From the NCBI RefSeq assembly GCF_954871325.1, contig NC_088776.1:9679985-9743984 (forward strand): 64,000 nucleotides of DNA, written 5' to 3'. This DNA is from Gordionus sp. m RMFG-2023. Taxonomy: Eukaryota > Nematomorpha > Gordioida > Chordodea > Parachordodidae. Position numbers and translations under genes: made by a program. The notes under the pieces were generated by a model that saw nothing but the letters and a program-made list of their open reading frames with translations, did no database searches and had not been told where the DNA came from. Of this stretch, positions 1-12,016 are shown one piece after another (position 1 is the first letter of the stretch; each line of letters opens with the position of its first letter).

Positions 1-30
1 CTTGTAAATTGGTCATTATAATTTGGTAAT

Positions 31-1447
31 TCAAGCTTCTGACACCAATTCCTCACAGTTCACAGATATATGACCAAATTTCTGGCACTTGAAGCATTTT
101 TTACATGAATCACTACTGTGACCAGGTATCGAGCACCTTTCAAATATTAAAAATACATAACATTTATATCATTATATACTTGTCACATATCTGATCATCA
201 TTTTCTTTACAGTCTCTTGCAATATGTCCAATTTGACCACATTTATAGCAATCCTGATTTGATGAACTTCTTACATTCCCTTCAGGGCAATTTCGATTGA
301 TATGTCCACTTTTGCCACAATTGTAGCATGATCTACCATTGCTTGCATTAGATTCAGTACAATCCTTGCTTATATGGCCAGTTTTTTTGCATGTGTAACA
401 AGTTCTATTATCTTCTCTCCTACCTCCTCCATTATTAGAAGAACCCTTGTCTGGGCAATCTCTAGCAATATGTCCATGATTACCACATTGATAACATTCT
501 CTGTTATCCTCTCTGTCATTAGATCTTGGGGTACTTGAGGTGCAGTCTCTTGCAAAATGACCAGCCTCTCCACATTTAAAGCATTTTTGATCATCCATAC
601 TTTTTTGAAATCTACCATTTCTTCCCCCAAAAGAATCTAAAATACAAAATTATATATATTCATATTATTGAAAAATACCTTGATTATTATCAAAACCATT
701 GTCATTATTGTCCCTATCAAAATTATCTTGATTAAAGTTTCTACGCCTATTTCGGCTTCCTCCCTGTTCCCATCTAGGCTCTGTGCAATTTCTACTTATA
801 TGGTCAGATTTTCCACAATTTCTGCATTTTTCCTCATCAAAAGAATTTGGGCAATCTCTGCTAAAATGCCCTGGTTTCTTGCAACTAAAACACTTAAAAA
901 CAAAATTAGGTATTTAGATGTTAATGCATACTGATTTCTCATTTCTATTGTTTTTCTCTTGGCAATCTCTAGACAAATGGCCTGGTTGATTGCATATATA
1001 ACATGTCTTACTATTATTGCTGCTTTCAGTACAGTCACGTTGCACATGTCCAGGTTTTCCACAATTGAAACAAGCTAAGATCATTTTAAAACTTTTTTAT
1101 AAAAGAATATTTACATGAATTATTTCTTTCGCCTCTTGGGGAGTCATCCGAAGCTTCAGTGCAATTACGAGCTATGTGCCCTACTTTATTACACTTATAG
1201 CACTTGTCGCCTTCTTTACATTCTCTGGCGAAGTGCCCAGATTTATTACATTTGTAACATTTCTCTATGAATTAATTTTATTATATAATTTAAACATCAC
1301 TCACGAACCTCCTCCTGCCGATGAACCTTTAAAATTTCCGCTCCTTCCAGTACCACCACTACCACCTTCAGGTCTCTTAGAAACTTTTGGTTTTGTGCAT
1401 TCCCGTGACATATGGCCACTTTTTCCACAATTATAACAAGAACTCAT
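31..1447 (-). CDS. CNBP/Gis2-like protein with 14 CCHC zinc knuckles, six exons
   Basis: Exons, in coding order on the minus strand: 1447-1309, 1264-1115, 1074-932, 892-679, 636-180 and 136-31, with TGA at 33-31. The joined frame codes 402 residues. It holds 14 knuckles of form C-x2-C-x4-H-x4-C, beginning [14 protein letters not shown] at residues 4-17 and ending [14 protein letters not shown] near the C-terminus. Gly/Ser/Asn/Asp/Arg-rich linkers separate them. The family binds single-stranded nucleic acid and acts in mRNA translation and stability; CNBP and yeast Gis2 usually carry seven knuckles, so this one is about double. Introns are 44, 40, 39, 42 and 43 nt, all GT-AG. Intron 1 needs donor GTTCGT at 1308 to keep frame; the better-looking GTGAGT four bases on breaks it. 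The last intron cuts knuckle 13 (CDKC-x4-H-x4-C), which is restored only by splicing. No Gag or Pol sequence is adjacent, so a retroviral nucleocapsid origin is not favoured. Confidence 0.93.
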
Positions 1448-1864
1448 TATATCAATCTGCAACCTTTCTCGAAACTATCAATTCAATTTAACAAATATGG
1501 CGAATTTGGTTAAAAATCAATTCCGTTTAAATATAACTCGGCTATAAAAATATACGTTTAAATACTGTTAAAATATAAAATAAATTTAAGAATTATATAA
1601 TATATAATGTAAATAAATTATAAATTAACAGAGGTAATTTTTGTATAATAACTTTATTTATATTATTTCTGAAATATCTAATATGTATAAAATACATATC
1701 AAATAATGTTATTTTAACATGTTTATTAGAATTTATATAATCATATGGTTTTAAATAATATATTTTATGATTGAACAAAACATTTTTTTTAAATTTATAG
1801 GTCCGTAACAATGAAAGTCTAGTGCTTATGTAAACCATTTGATTATATATATTTCTTTTCAATT
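1448..1864. other. A+T-rich 5' flank of the zinc-knuckle gene
   Basis: This stretch lies upstream of the minus-strand zinc-knuckle gene and must hold its promoter and 5' UTR. I see no TATA box, CpG cluster or conserved motif that stands out from the A+T background. Confidence 0.5.
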
Positions 1865-2084
1865 AGTGTTGTTAAACGGCTCGTTTTGAGCCGATTTTTA
1901 AAACGGCTAACTCAATATTTCATCCAGAAAAAAACTATATAAGCCTGAAGATTTTGCTCATAGAAGGAACAATGGTGTAGACATATATTAACGAAATCTC
2001 GAGGCTTATGCAAAATTTTTCTGGCTAAAATATTGAGTTAGCCGTTTTAAAAAATCGGCTCATAACAAGCCGTTTAGCAACACT
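1865..2084. mobile_element. M1 foldback MITE, complete copy
   Basis: The best-preserved member of the M1 family, about 220 bp and almost wholly palindromic. It opens AGTGTTGTTAAACGGC and closes GCCGTTTAGCAACACT. Both arms carry the motifs GAGCCGATTTTTAAAACGG and CTCAATATTT near the ends, and a bent centre with TTTTGCTCATAGAAGG. It has no coding capacity. The TAGTG start fits the YARNG rule for hAT ends, but no clean 8-bp duplication is visible; a flanking TA is the only shared sequence. Confidence 0.85.
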
Positions 2085-2702
2085 ATTTTTAACAAAGCGT
2101 GTCAGGGATAAAAAATATGGTGATAGAAAGTGAATCTAGGCCCAATCATTGTTTTAATTTAGATGATGCGAGTAAAATTAGAGAGGTCCACAATCAATAA
2201 AATTACATTAAAATAGGGTTACCAGTAGGAAATTTAAACGAGTTAAGAAAATTTTATTGATTTATAAAAAATCGCTTATTTTTATTGCATTTATATATCA
2301 ATAATTTTAAATAATTAAAATCTAACAGAATGTGTATATAACTCATCGTCTACATGAGCGGGAGGGGTAGGAACAGTTTGCATCCTATTTTTTTGAGGGT
2401 GTAGGGGGTAAGCTGCTTTAATGGGGGTCGGATCAATTTTTGGGGGGTTATCTATTAAATTTTGAGATGAAATAGGACAAAATTAATTGCTGTAAAAATT
2501 AATACTTTTATTATAGAATTATTATAATACAATTATCGACCAAATCTATATATTGCAAACAATCATACATATTGTTTTCCAAATAAAACTTTCTGCTATC
2601 CTTTTAAATTACATTTAAAAGGTTTAGATATATCAGCAAGCTCATAATGCCATAATAATTAATTCATTGTAAATAATGGAGATTTTGATTGAATTTTTAT
2701 CT

Positions 2703-2850
2703 AAAAAATAAATTCTTTATAATCAAAAAAATAAATTTTTATAATCAAAAAAATAAATTCTTTATAATCAAAATAATAAATTCTTTATAATCAAAAAAAT
2801 AAATTCTTTATAATCAAAAAAATAAATTAATTATAATCAAAAAATTAGTT
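2703..2850. repeat. 22-bp tandem array inside X copy 1
   Basis: About six and a half copies of a unit close to AAAAAAATAAATTCTTTATAAT plus C, with small variants. Copy 2 of the same element has a single unit at the matching place (34912-34935), so the array grew after the copies parted. Confidence 0.85.
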
Positions 2851-2906
2851 GGTAGAGATAGATAAATTTAAGTTATCTTTATAAATTCTTCAAAATAAAA
2901 AGACAC

Positions 2907-2923
2907 CGCCGCCGAAGGCGGCG
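2907..2923. repeat. G+C-rich hairpin CGCCGCC-GAA-GGCGGCG
   Basis: A perfect 7-bp G+C stem with a GAA loop, just before a run of G in the right part of X copy 1. It is striking in such A+T-rich DNA and is absent from the matching region of copy 2, which reads CCCCGCATTTTG there. Confidence 0.8.
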
Positions 2924-3140
2924 AAAATTTTTTAGGGGGGGGGTAGGCAAAAGTTTTTGAAGGGGGTTTGCATCCAATGAAAATCCTGTCATTTGCAGAT
3001 ATTTTAATTTATATATTTGGCTCTATCTCTAAAAATTTATAACAATTTTAGCATAAAAACGATGGATTCAAAATTATATTGCGTGATATAATTTCTCTTT
3101 ATGAAGTCCGTGGATACTCATTTGTTCATTTACTTTCGAT

Positions 3141-6100
3141 TAGTGTTGTTAAAAAGTCGAGTTCATCCGACTCCGAATCAGAGTCTCGAGTCGTTAGTCG
3201 AATATGTCGACTAACTCAAACTCAAGTTGTGAATTCAAGTTGTGAATTCAAGTTATGAACAGGGTTGTCACCCCCATCAGCGGGAGACTCCCGCAATTTT
3301 TTAGTTTACACGCAGACATTTCTCTCCCGCAAAACTACCGAAATTGGAAATCTCCCACAAAAATCTACGGCAATTTTTTTTAAAAGTTTTTAACGTTTTT
3401 AATATATAAATAATAATTTTGAGAGACAGTAATTGATTATCTTTATATTTTTAAAATAAATTTTAAATATTTATTCGAAAAACATGTCTAGTTTGTAAAT
3501 TTCTTTCTATCCTGTTTTATTTTTATCCAAAAATAAATCAATATCATTTCCTTCATCATTACAGAGGAGTATTTCAACATCGATTGCAAACAAAAATATT
3601 ATCCAAAAATAATAAATAATACAGATGCAACTACAGTTGCGGAAATCGTATACATTTATCATGTAGTTCAACATTCACAGAGCTATATCATCACAATGTG
3701 GGTCGAATCTTTTTCTTATGATATTTAACGACTCCAATATAAGTGCAAACCTTACTTGTGGTAGAACAAAAAGGAACAAGGCTATCACAAGTGTTTTAGT
3801 ACCCGAATCCTAGAGGTCAATTCTAGACGATTTGAAAGATGGGCATCCATATGCAATTCTGACAGATGCATCTAAGGGAAATATTAAAACATTTCCCTTG
3901 ATCTTTTGCTATTTCAACATAAGAACATTTCAATAAAACTGTTAAATTTTTTTCCTCGGATAGTGAAAAATTCAACGATGTAGCTAACCACATAATGTAA
4001 ATATAGCTGATTCAGGGTTATCAATGAATTGCATGTCAGCTTTCTGTGCTGATAATGTCTGTAAATTTTGGCAAAAACCAAAGTGTATTTACCTAATTGA
4101 GGCAGCACAATAATGAATTAATACCAATTAACTGTATATGCCATATACTACATGATTCTTGCAAGAAGGCAATGACTATCTGTGGATGTAGAAATAATTA
4201 TGATGAGATATTTTAACGAATTTAATTCATCAACTAAAAGAGTTAATGAATTAAAAGAGTGGATGGAGTGGTCTGACTTGGAATGGTGTGAGTTGTAGGT
4301 GCTTATCGTTAATACTTGCCATCGATAGAATTTTAACCCTCAAAAAAAGCTGTCCTAAAATTTTGAAAATTTTTTTCAAGTATGAAATGGCAGAAGCATA
4401 TTTGGGATTGGTTTCACATGTAGGAAATTAACTTCATGCAGTTAATATTCAGTTGCAATCAGAATATTCTTTATTAATAAAGATTCACAAAATCATGCTA
4501 CAGCTCTGTTCATCTCTACAGTTAAAAATTGATAATAAATTTTATGACACTCTTGCTAAAAATATTAAATGTTCAAATAATACTCTAATTAATACATCTT
4601 TAAATGAAGCAGATATTTTTATTAAGACAATTTTAGAATATTTACGATCAAAATTTGATTTTAATAACTCTATTTACAAATGTATAAATATTATGACCTT
4701 GGAATAGAAACTGTCAATTGATGGTTTTTGTAATTTAATAAATATATTAAAAATACAAAAGACATTGATGTCTTGTTTGAGGAGATTGTAATTCTCTCTA
4801 TTTTTTATGATTCGCCAGAATACTTAAAGTTAAATTGTCTAAAAGCGAGGAGAAATGGGTAGAATTATAACAATAAATCCCCATGCTTGGAAAAAAAATT
4901 GCGAGTATGTCTTCTTTACCTCATTTTAATGCCTTATCCGAGCATTTTTAGCCTGATGAGGACTGCCTGGAAAAAGGATTACTTTAACAACATTAGGGGC
5001 CGAGCTAATAGTTAAACAAATTTATAAAATGTCATGCCAGGAATTTTATAAATATCTCAATAACGACGGTAAATGTTTAGTTCCATTATTTAAATCTCAA
5101 TTAATATATAATTAACATTATATTTAATTTTCCATATATTTTTATTTATACATTCGCATAAAATAATATATTTATTACATTGTAAATCAAAAATAGAGAG
5201 CATTACAATATCCTCAAACAAGACATCAATGTCTATCTCTATCGGTATTTTTAAAATATTTAAACATTTTAATATAGTTTTATCAATGGCACCATAAAAT
5301 TTATTGTCAATGATCGTAAAATTTGAAGATCTTTTATTTTTTAAAAATTTTGTATAACGATCTTCAAAGATCTTCATGATATTTATTTTTTTACCCCTTT
5401 ATTAAAAGCCCAGATGTTTTTCAATTTTATTAATATAATATTTCTTTTATGTTTTATACCTCTCCTCCTGCCTTGATGAAAATTGAAAAACATCTGGGCT
5501 TTTAATAAAGGGGTAAAAAAATAAATATCATGAAGATCTTTGAAGATCGTTACACAAAATTTTTAAAAAATAAAAGATCTTCAAATTACGATCTTCAAAG
5601 ATCTTGCTCAAATTTTTGAGCTAGATCTCGCTCAAAAATCTTCAAAGAAGATCTTTTGTACAACTCTGCATCTGCACCATAATTTTGTGAATCTTTGTTA
5701 AGATTCTTCTGCTTGCAACTGCATATTAACAGTATGTAGTAGATTTCCTACGTGTGAAATCATTCCTAAATATACCCCTGCCATTAATTACTGAAAAAAA
5801 CTTTCAAAATGTTAGGGCAGCTTTTATAATCTTTATTTAAGAAATATTTAAAGGTTTATAAAATTTTAAAATTCTATAGATGGTATTAGGAACATATCGC
5901 AACCAACTTTGTGCTGACTCAATTTTGTAAATACACTCTGGTCTTTTCCAAATTCACTGAAGCATTAACAGATCAGAAAGTTGACATGTAATTTATTGAT
6001 AATCCCGAATCTGCTATATTTACCATTATGGTTAGCTATGTCTTTGGATTTTTCACTATTTGAGGGGAAAAAAATTAATAGTTTTCTTGAAACGTCGTTG

Positions 6101-7256
6101 ATTTTGTTGAAATAGAGTAGGATCAAAAGAAATATTTTAATATTTCCCTTATTAGATGCATCTGTTAAAATTGCATATGTATGCCCATCGTCAAGAATTG
6201 ACCTCATGAATTCAGGTTCTAAAACATTGATGATATCCTTGCTCATTTTTGTTCTACAACTAAAGTTTTCATTTATCTTGGAGTCGTTAAATATTATGGG
6301 GAAAGATTCTACCTACATTGTAATGATAAGTAGCTCTGTGAATGTTGTAGTACAAGATAAGTGATTACATTAACTGCAATCATAGTTGCATCTGTATTAT
6401 TTCTTATTTTTGGAGAATATTTTTGTTTTGCAATGGATGTAGATACACTCTCCTGCACTGATTATAATAATGTGATTGAACAATAATAAATAAAATAATT
6501 ATCATTAAAATGAGTAAAATATTACCTTATTATATATTTAAACGTGATACGTGATAATTAGGCGCCTATCCCTATAATGTTATACACACACACACAAGGT
6601 AGATTTCCAATTGCGGATGTTTTGCGGGACATTCGCATAAAATATATTTTTTACATTGTAAATTAAAATCGTTTGTTTTTTTATAAAATTTTATCTTGTT
6701 TACATTCTTTTTTATAAATTAATATATTTTAATAAATCAAGATGTTATTTTATTTTGAAAAATAGTTACCGAATTTGTATTTATATAAACTAATTATAAA
6801 AAATAATAGGCTGATAATTAAGTCAATTCAAAATCCCGGCCCGGCCGGAATTTTGCGGGCCTTTTTTAGCAAATTTTTTATTTCTATCGCAATTTTCATA
6901 TTTCTCCCGCAATTTTTATATTTCTCCCGCAAAATACCGATTTTCTCCAGCAATTTGAAAATTTTGACATGGCAACCCTGGTCAAGACTCAAGTTGGAAG
7001 TCTAAAGTAAAAAAATGTAAAAACAAAAAATATTTAATAATAACTAATGTTATTTGTCCTCAAGTCAATCATTTGTTTTCACGATTCAAATGAGAAGTAA
7101 TGTAAAAAACAGATCTTTGAAATATTCGTCCTCTAGTCGACTCAAGTTCATAAAATATTCATCCTCTAGTCGACTCAAGTTGGCAACATTTTTTTGACCC
7201 AAAACTTGGCTCAGTTTTCGACTCAGTCGACTCGATTCAGTCGTTTAACAACACTA
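3141..7256. mobile_element. Large inverted composite of two hAT transposon fossils
   Basis: The 4.1-kb block begins TAGTGTTGTTAAAAAGTCGA and ends CGTTTAACAACACTA, matching inverted ends with a YARNG-type start. Two degraded copies of one hAT transposase gene sit inside, in opposite orientation. On the plus strand, 3700-5090 includes a stretch reading FSLMRTAWKKDYFN near 4940 and MSCQEFYKYLN near 5030, typical of the hAT C-terminal dimerisation region. On the minus strand, 6300-5090 repeats the same gene; GACATTGATGTCTTGTTTGA occurs at 4761 and inverted near 5210. Many stops interrupt both. Perfect inverted arms of about 108 bp meet near the centre (5321-5428 and 5479-5586). Confidence 0.75.
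5321..5586. repeat. Palindromic core of the hAT composite
   Basis: Left arm 5321-5428 and right arm 5479-5586 are almost perfect reverse complements with a 50-bp spacer. They share CCCAGATGTTTTTCAATTTT and GATCTTCAAAGATCTTCATG. The near-identity of the arms contrasts with the heavy divergence of the outer parts. That suggests either recent gene conversion or a young junction. Confidence 0.85.
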
Positions 7257-7830
7257 ATTATATGCATTTTCAAAAGGAATTTTATTCAAACAAATAAGGT
7301 CAATAAAAAATACCTAAAATGTTAATATAATAAAAATTTATTAAGGTTTTAGTCTTAACACAAAATTGAAATATAAAATATAATAAATTATGAATAACAA
7401 GAAAAAAAAATATAAATTGATAATAAATTAGTGTCGAGAATAATACGTTATTTGAATGAAAAACATTGATATTTATTAAAATAAATTTAATTTATCATCA
7501 CCAATGATATATCATTAATCGTCACGTAACAAAAACTTATTTGTTATTATGATATTACGTAAATAATAAATTGTTGGTTAGCGTAGTCGAAAAATTAGTC
7601 ATTATAATTTGAGATAAGTTATATTTTGTTTTATTTAAGATATTATTTTATTTTGCATAATTTTTTATTTCATTTTTTATTAATACTATAAAGTTAGATT
7701 ATATTATTTTTATATAAAGTCTTAGCATTAAATAATTTTATTTCAGGATATTAATTTTGATAAAAAAGAATAGCAAATTACAAGAGGTCAAGCGATATTA
7801 AGAATTTTACAATAAGATAATATGATGAAT
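7257..7830. other. A+T-rich spacer, nothing recognised
   Basis: Low-complexity A+T sequence between the hAT composite and the next M1 copy. I found no open frame, repeat end or RNA signature. Confidence 0.5.
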
Positions 7831-7942
7831 TAGTATTGTTAAACGGCCCGATTTAAGTAGATTTTTTTAAATGGCCCGATGATTTAAGTCAAAATAATAC
7901 TATGTAAGCCTGGAGTTCGCTCATAGATGGCAGATAAGTTTG
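7831..7942. mobile_element. M1 copy, left half only
   Basis: Starts TAGTATTGTTAAACGGCCCG and runs to GTTTGGACAT, the midpoint of the M1 palindrome, where the X-family copy 3 begins. The right half is not found on the far side of that element. Confidence 0.7.
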
Positions 7943-8344
7943 GACATGAGCGGGAAGGAGGATGGAGTATAAAAACAGTTTGCTTCCACTTTTTAAGGGC
8001 GGGGGAGGGTAGGCATTTAAGGGTGGTAGATTAGGAATAGAATAAATTTATTTAAGGGTTGGATATTAAATTTTTAGATGAAATAGGGCAAAAGGTATTG
8101 ATGTAACATTTATTATAGACTTATAAATCTTTCAAAAATTTATATTGCAATAGACATTATTTCTAAATAAAACTTGGATAATTTTTTAACATCATTCCAA
8201 AAGTAATTTAAAAGGGTTAGACGTTCTATCAGTAAACTTATATTCATGCCAAACAATATACTATAATAATGCATTTATTATAAATGAGGGAGTTTTAAAT
8301 TGAATTCATGTTCTAAAAAATAATTTTTAATTATACAAGGCTAT

Positions 8345-8517
8345 AGAGATAACCACGACACGTAAGACCGATGTGAAATTTAGGGGGTATGATGGCAGCG
8401 CCATTAAAATTACAGTCATAGCTAAAGTCAGCGTGATGTATGAAGACAACATCCAAATTCTGGAGGTCATAGTGATGTATAGCGATATGTACCCTTTGCT
8501 AGGACGTATATGGCTAC
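8345..8517 (+). mobile_element. Gypsy-type LTR retrotransposon fragment, protease region (fossil)
   Basis: A short broken scrap of a Gypsy (Metaviridae-type) pol gene. The plus strand here reads like the C-terminal half of an aspartic protease, with FRGYDGS followed by PLLGRIWL, the latter close to the LLGRDWL seen after Gypsy proteases. No LTRs, gag, reverse transcriptase or integrase are present. A hAT-type element inserted at its right end, and a little more of it may continue at 11450-11500. It is older than that insertion. Confidence 0.55.
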
Positions 8518-11449
8518 CAGGGGCGTCGCTAGATTTTACAATCTCAGGGGGCTCAACTAAAAAAATTTTTATGGTCGGCTTCGCCCCCACATACCCTCCA
8601 ATTTGCGGGCCTTCGGTTCGCTTTTGCCCCGCCTTCGGCCTGGTTTTTTATTAATATTTTATACTTTTTTAAAATTTGTTAACTTTTAATAATTATTCTG
8701 AATTTCATATTTTGTCATTTTTTATATTATGCATACAAATTAAATGGCATATAAATAATTAAAACAATACAAGACATTTTTAAAATTATTTTTTTTAATA
8801 CAAATCTATTTATTACAGTATAAAATATTTTCGATTGCTGATATAAAAAAAATTTGCGATTAAAGAATTACAAGTGATAAAAAAATTAATTAATTCAAAC
8901 AGCCACAATTGATAATGGTTTTTAAAAACCACATAATACTAAATATAATTCTCTGTTACCAGACAATGTTTTATAGAATGGACTAATAAGGAAAAATTTA
9001 TAGGCCTAAACCAAATCAATCAAATCATAAAACTATATTGTGGTTAGAGCTTCCTTTTAGATGACATGATGGAAGCTAGATAAGTAATCGAGAAAATTAT
9101 TATGATATATTAAATTTCTAAAAGATTTTCTTCCATTTTAATGATATATAAACTACTACACGGTTGACCATTATTGTTTATCTAAATTATGCAATCATAT
9201 GCTCTCAGCCGTTGTAGTAATAATCTTAAATTGCATAGCAACACAAATAATAGATGCTGGTTAATTTGCAGCGATGTAATAAACTAATATCAGAATTTAT
9301 TATGTTGGATAAATTGATAAAATAAAAACACTAAAAATCTTTGGAAGAAATAATTATGCAAATATATTGAAGCCTGGAGTTATTTACATGGCATGCCATA
9401 TTAGAAATGAAATATTTTCTAACTATAAAAAAGGACCAGATTGATATGTTGAATTAAGATTTTATATATTGTCGCTATCTTTAAATAATAGTAGTATGTA
9501 ATAATATCAAAAATATACTTGTATTAAGAATTTAACTCAAAAATGTTTACGAAAAAAAAATAGCTTTCCTAAAAACATGTAAAAAGAGAAGAAAAGATCA
9601 AATTTATTACATCTATTGCAGGATGATTAATAAAATGTTTAATTTTAAAAATTATTTATAACTAAATAGGCGTTAAATGCTTGAATGCAAATTGTTACTA
9701 TCATAGGCGTAGCCAGAGGGGAGGGGCAAGGGGAAATCCCCATTTATCACTTTTTGTAAATATCATTTTTAGCTCGTAAAAAATATCTCCCTTAGTCCTT
9801 CCCCCACTCCCTGACCCTCAAATATGTATGCATATATCTAAATAATAATTTAAAAGAAAGAATGTAAAAGTTGATATTTTTTTATAAAACTATTCATCAT
9901 AATTTATAGATTTTTGGGAAAATAAATTTATAAATATGTAAAATGAACTAAAAATGTTTTTTAATAAATGGAATATAAGCCAAAGATAAGTCTTAAGACA
10001 GAAGTGAAATGTATTATAATTATTAATAATAGATCTATAAAATTACTAAATAATATAATATATCAAATATAATTTTTTATAAAGTAGGTAATTTTAATTT
10101 ATTTATCTTAATAAAAGTAAAATATAATTATAAACCTATTGATAAAATTAAATCATAAATTAAAAAAATATTAAAGCACAATACAAACAGTGGAATATTA
10201 TATGTCGTAGATTTACAGTATATCTAATTATCAAATGACAATCAAGTGATTTTTACCAATAAAGCGAATTATATATTTTACAGAAAACTATAAAATATTG
10301 ATAAGGACATCAGAAATTATCTTTTAAAGACATTGTGGAATGAATAATATGAAGATTAAATTTAAACATCATTTTAACATAAAATAAATAGATGGCGTTA
10401 AATAATTGAATGCAAATTGTTGCTATATTTAATATCAAGAGCATTGATTATTAAAATTTGTTAAATTATTAGCTGTAATATATTCTCTAACTGTCAAATA
10501 TGTATGTAAAAGTGGAATTTTATCTAGTATTTTATAACTAATTCTATATAATAGAGTAAAATCAACTATATGTCTACTTACTTTTTATAAATAAATTTCT
10601 TATAATTGTTCGGAATAAATCATTACCATGCTTTTATATTAAGGTATATATAATACAAGTAATTTATTATATTTTTATTGTATATAAACTACCCCCCCCC
10701 CCCCCCCTCTTAGGAAAATCCTGGCTACGCTTATGGTTACTATATTTATTATCAAAACCATTTATTAGTAAAATTTATTATAATATTAACTATAATATAT
10801 TATATAACTGTCATATACGTCTATAAAAGTGGCATTTTATCTAATATTAACAACTGTATATAGTAAAGGATTATAAACTATATGTCTATTTACTTTTTAT
10901 AAAGAAATCTATATATTTATTTGGACCTTGAAAATATTTTTAAGAATAGGTTGATAATAAAATTTAAAAATAAATATACAGTTGATTAGCTTTTGAACTC
11001 GGCTAATTACAATAATAAAATTTTTAATTTTCAAATAATATATGATTATAATTATTTAATAAGGGATAGATAAAAATTTAAATAATAAAAGTCAATTAAA
11101 CTTCAACTGTTAAAGCTAAATTAATATTTAGTGAGTTATTGATATTATATTTTAATACAGAATTTGATTGCAAGCTGACATAGTGAAAATATATATGTAT
11201 TAATCTAATCTAATAATTAAAATAGTATTTATTTATAAAAATTTAAATAGTCTTATTAATTTCTTAATAATAAAATTAAATCTATATATTACTTAATGGA
11301 ATTATAATCATTCAGGGGGCAATCAAAAAAGTTTATTTTTAATTCATGGGAATATTAAGGAGCCATTAAAAAAAAAATTTTGCTTCAGGGGGCTATTCAA
11401 ATTTTTCGGGGGGCTCTCGAGCCCCTGCGCCCTACTAGTGATGCCACTG
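8518..11449. mobile_element. hAT-type element with 8-bp target duplication
   Basis: Ends are CAGGGGCGTCGCTAG and CTAGTGATGCCACTG, imperfect inverted repeats that obey the hAT YARNG rule. It is flanked on both sides by ATGGCTAC (8510-8517 and 11450-11457). It interrupts a Gypsy protease scrap. The ends carry CTCAGGGGGCTC and GGGGGCTCTCGAGCCCC motifs that recur in the small MITE at 58794-58946. Without the nested V insertion it is about 1.9 kb. No transposase domain is readable inside, so it is probably non-autonomous or badly decayed. Confidence 0.85.
9702..10735. mobile_element. V-family element nested in the hAT-type element
   Basis: The 1,034-bp insert has ends CATAGGCGTAGCCAG and CTGGCTACGCTTATG and a perfect 8-bp duplication GTTACTAT (9694-9701 and 10736-10743). 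A poly-C run of about 15 lies just inside its right end. Part of its interior (about 10390-10620) is a diverged copy of the host element sequence on either side of the insertion point, so guest and host are related. No transposase frame is visible. Confidence 0.88.
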
Positions 11450-11556
11450 ATGGCTACACGCTACATTTATTGTGGGACGTCACCTCATATGATTCCCCCT
11501 AGAGTACCTATGGTAAGAAATTATTAGGCAAATTCCAATTTCACCAGTAATAATAA

Positions 11557-11980
11557 ATGTACCAAAAAGGGAGATCTTCCTGCAACAAACCTAATGGTCA
11601 AAATGCTAGATACATTAAGCCTAAAGTTTCTGAATTTCCTCTAAAGATATTAGTTCCTAATGAAATGGTAGGAGCTATAATTGGTAGAAACAGAAATACT
11701 ATTTACTATTGCTCAACCAAGTCATGCAAAAGATCTATGTGTTAGGAAAAGTCAATCCAGATGCACACTCTACGATGATGCCTAGATATACCACTACAAT
11801 TAGTGACTTGTAGATAAAGTTATCAACGCTCAAATTATGATCATAGCCAAACTTAAGCAAAGCTACGAAAATGATTTAGCAGTGCAGGATGTACCCAACT
11901 TTGAAAGCCCAAGAGCGAAATTTGATGTGTATTTCCATTATGGTGCTGACGATGGCAGAATTGATAACGATTTTAAACGC

Positions 11981-12016
<36 letters not shown>

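Larger units (their letters stand above)
2347..2992 (+). mobile_element. X-family element, copy 1
   Basis: About 645 bp, starting CGTCTACATGAGCGGGAGG and ending GGTTTGCATCCAATGAAAAT plus CCTGTCA. The reverse-orientation copy at 34734-35280 matches along its length, including GGGGGTAAGCTGCTTTAAT (here with one change) and the middle section. The two ends carry related inverted termini, as in a non-autonomous DNA transposon. No reading frame is preserved. This copy has gained an internal tandem array (2703-2850) and a G+C-rich hairpin (2907-2923). Confidence 0.75.

Noticed and set aside
31-1447. Zinc knuckles as a retroviral or retrotransposon nucleocapsid
   Set aside because: Fourteen knuckles in an intron-bearing gene, with no protease, polymerase or LTR nearby, fit the CNBP family instead.
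8327-8654. Overlapping 87- and 93-codon frames as genes
   Set aside because: The plus-strand frame crosses from the Gypsy scrap into the hAT-type element, and the minus-strand frame is its shadow.
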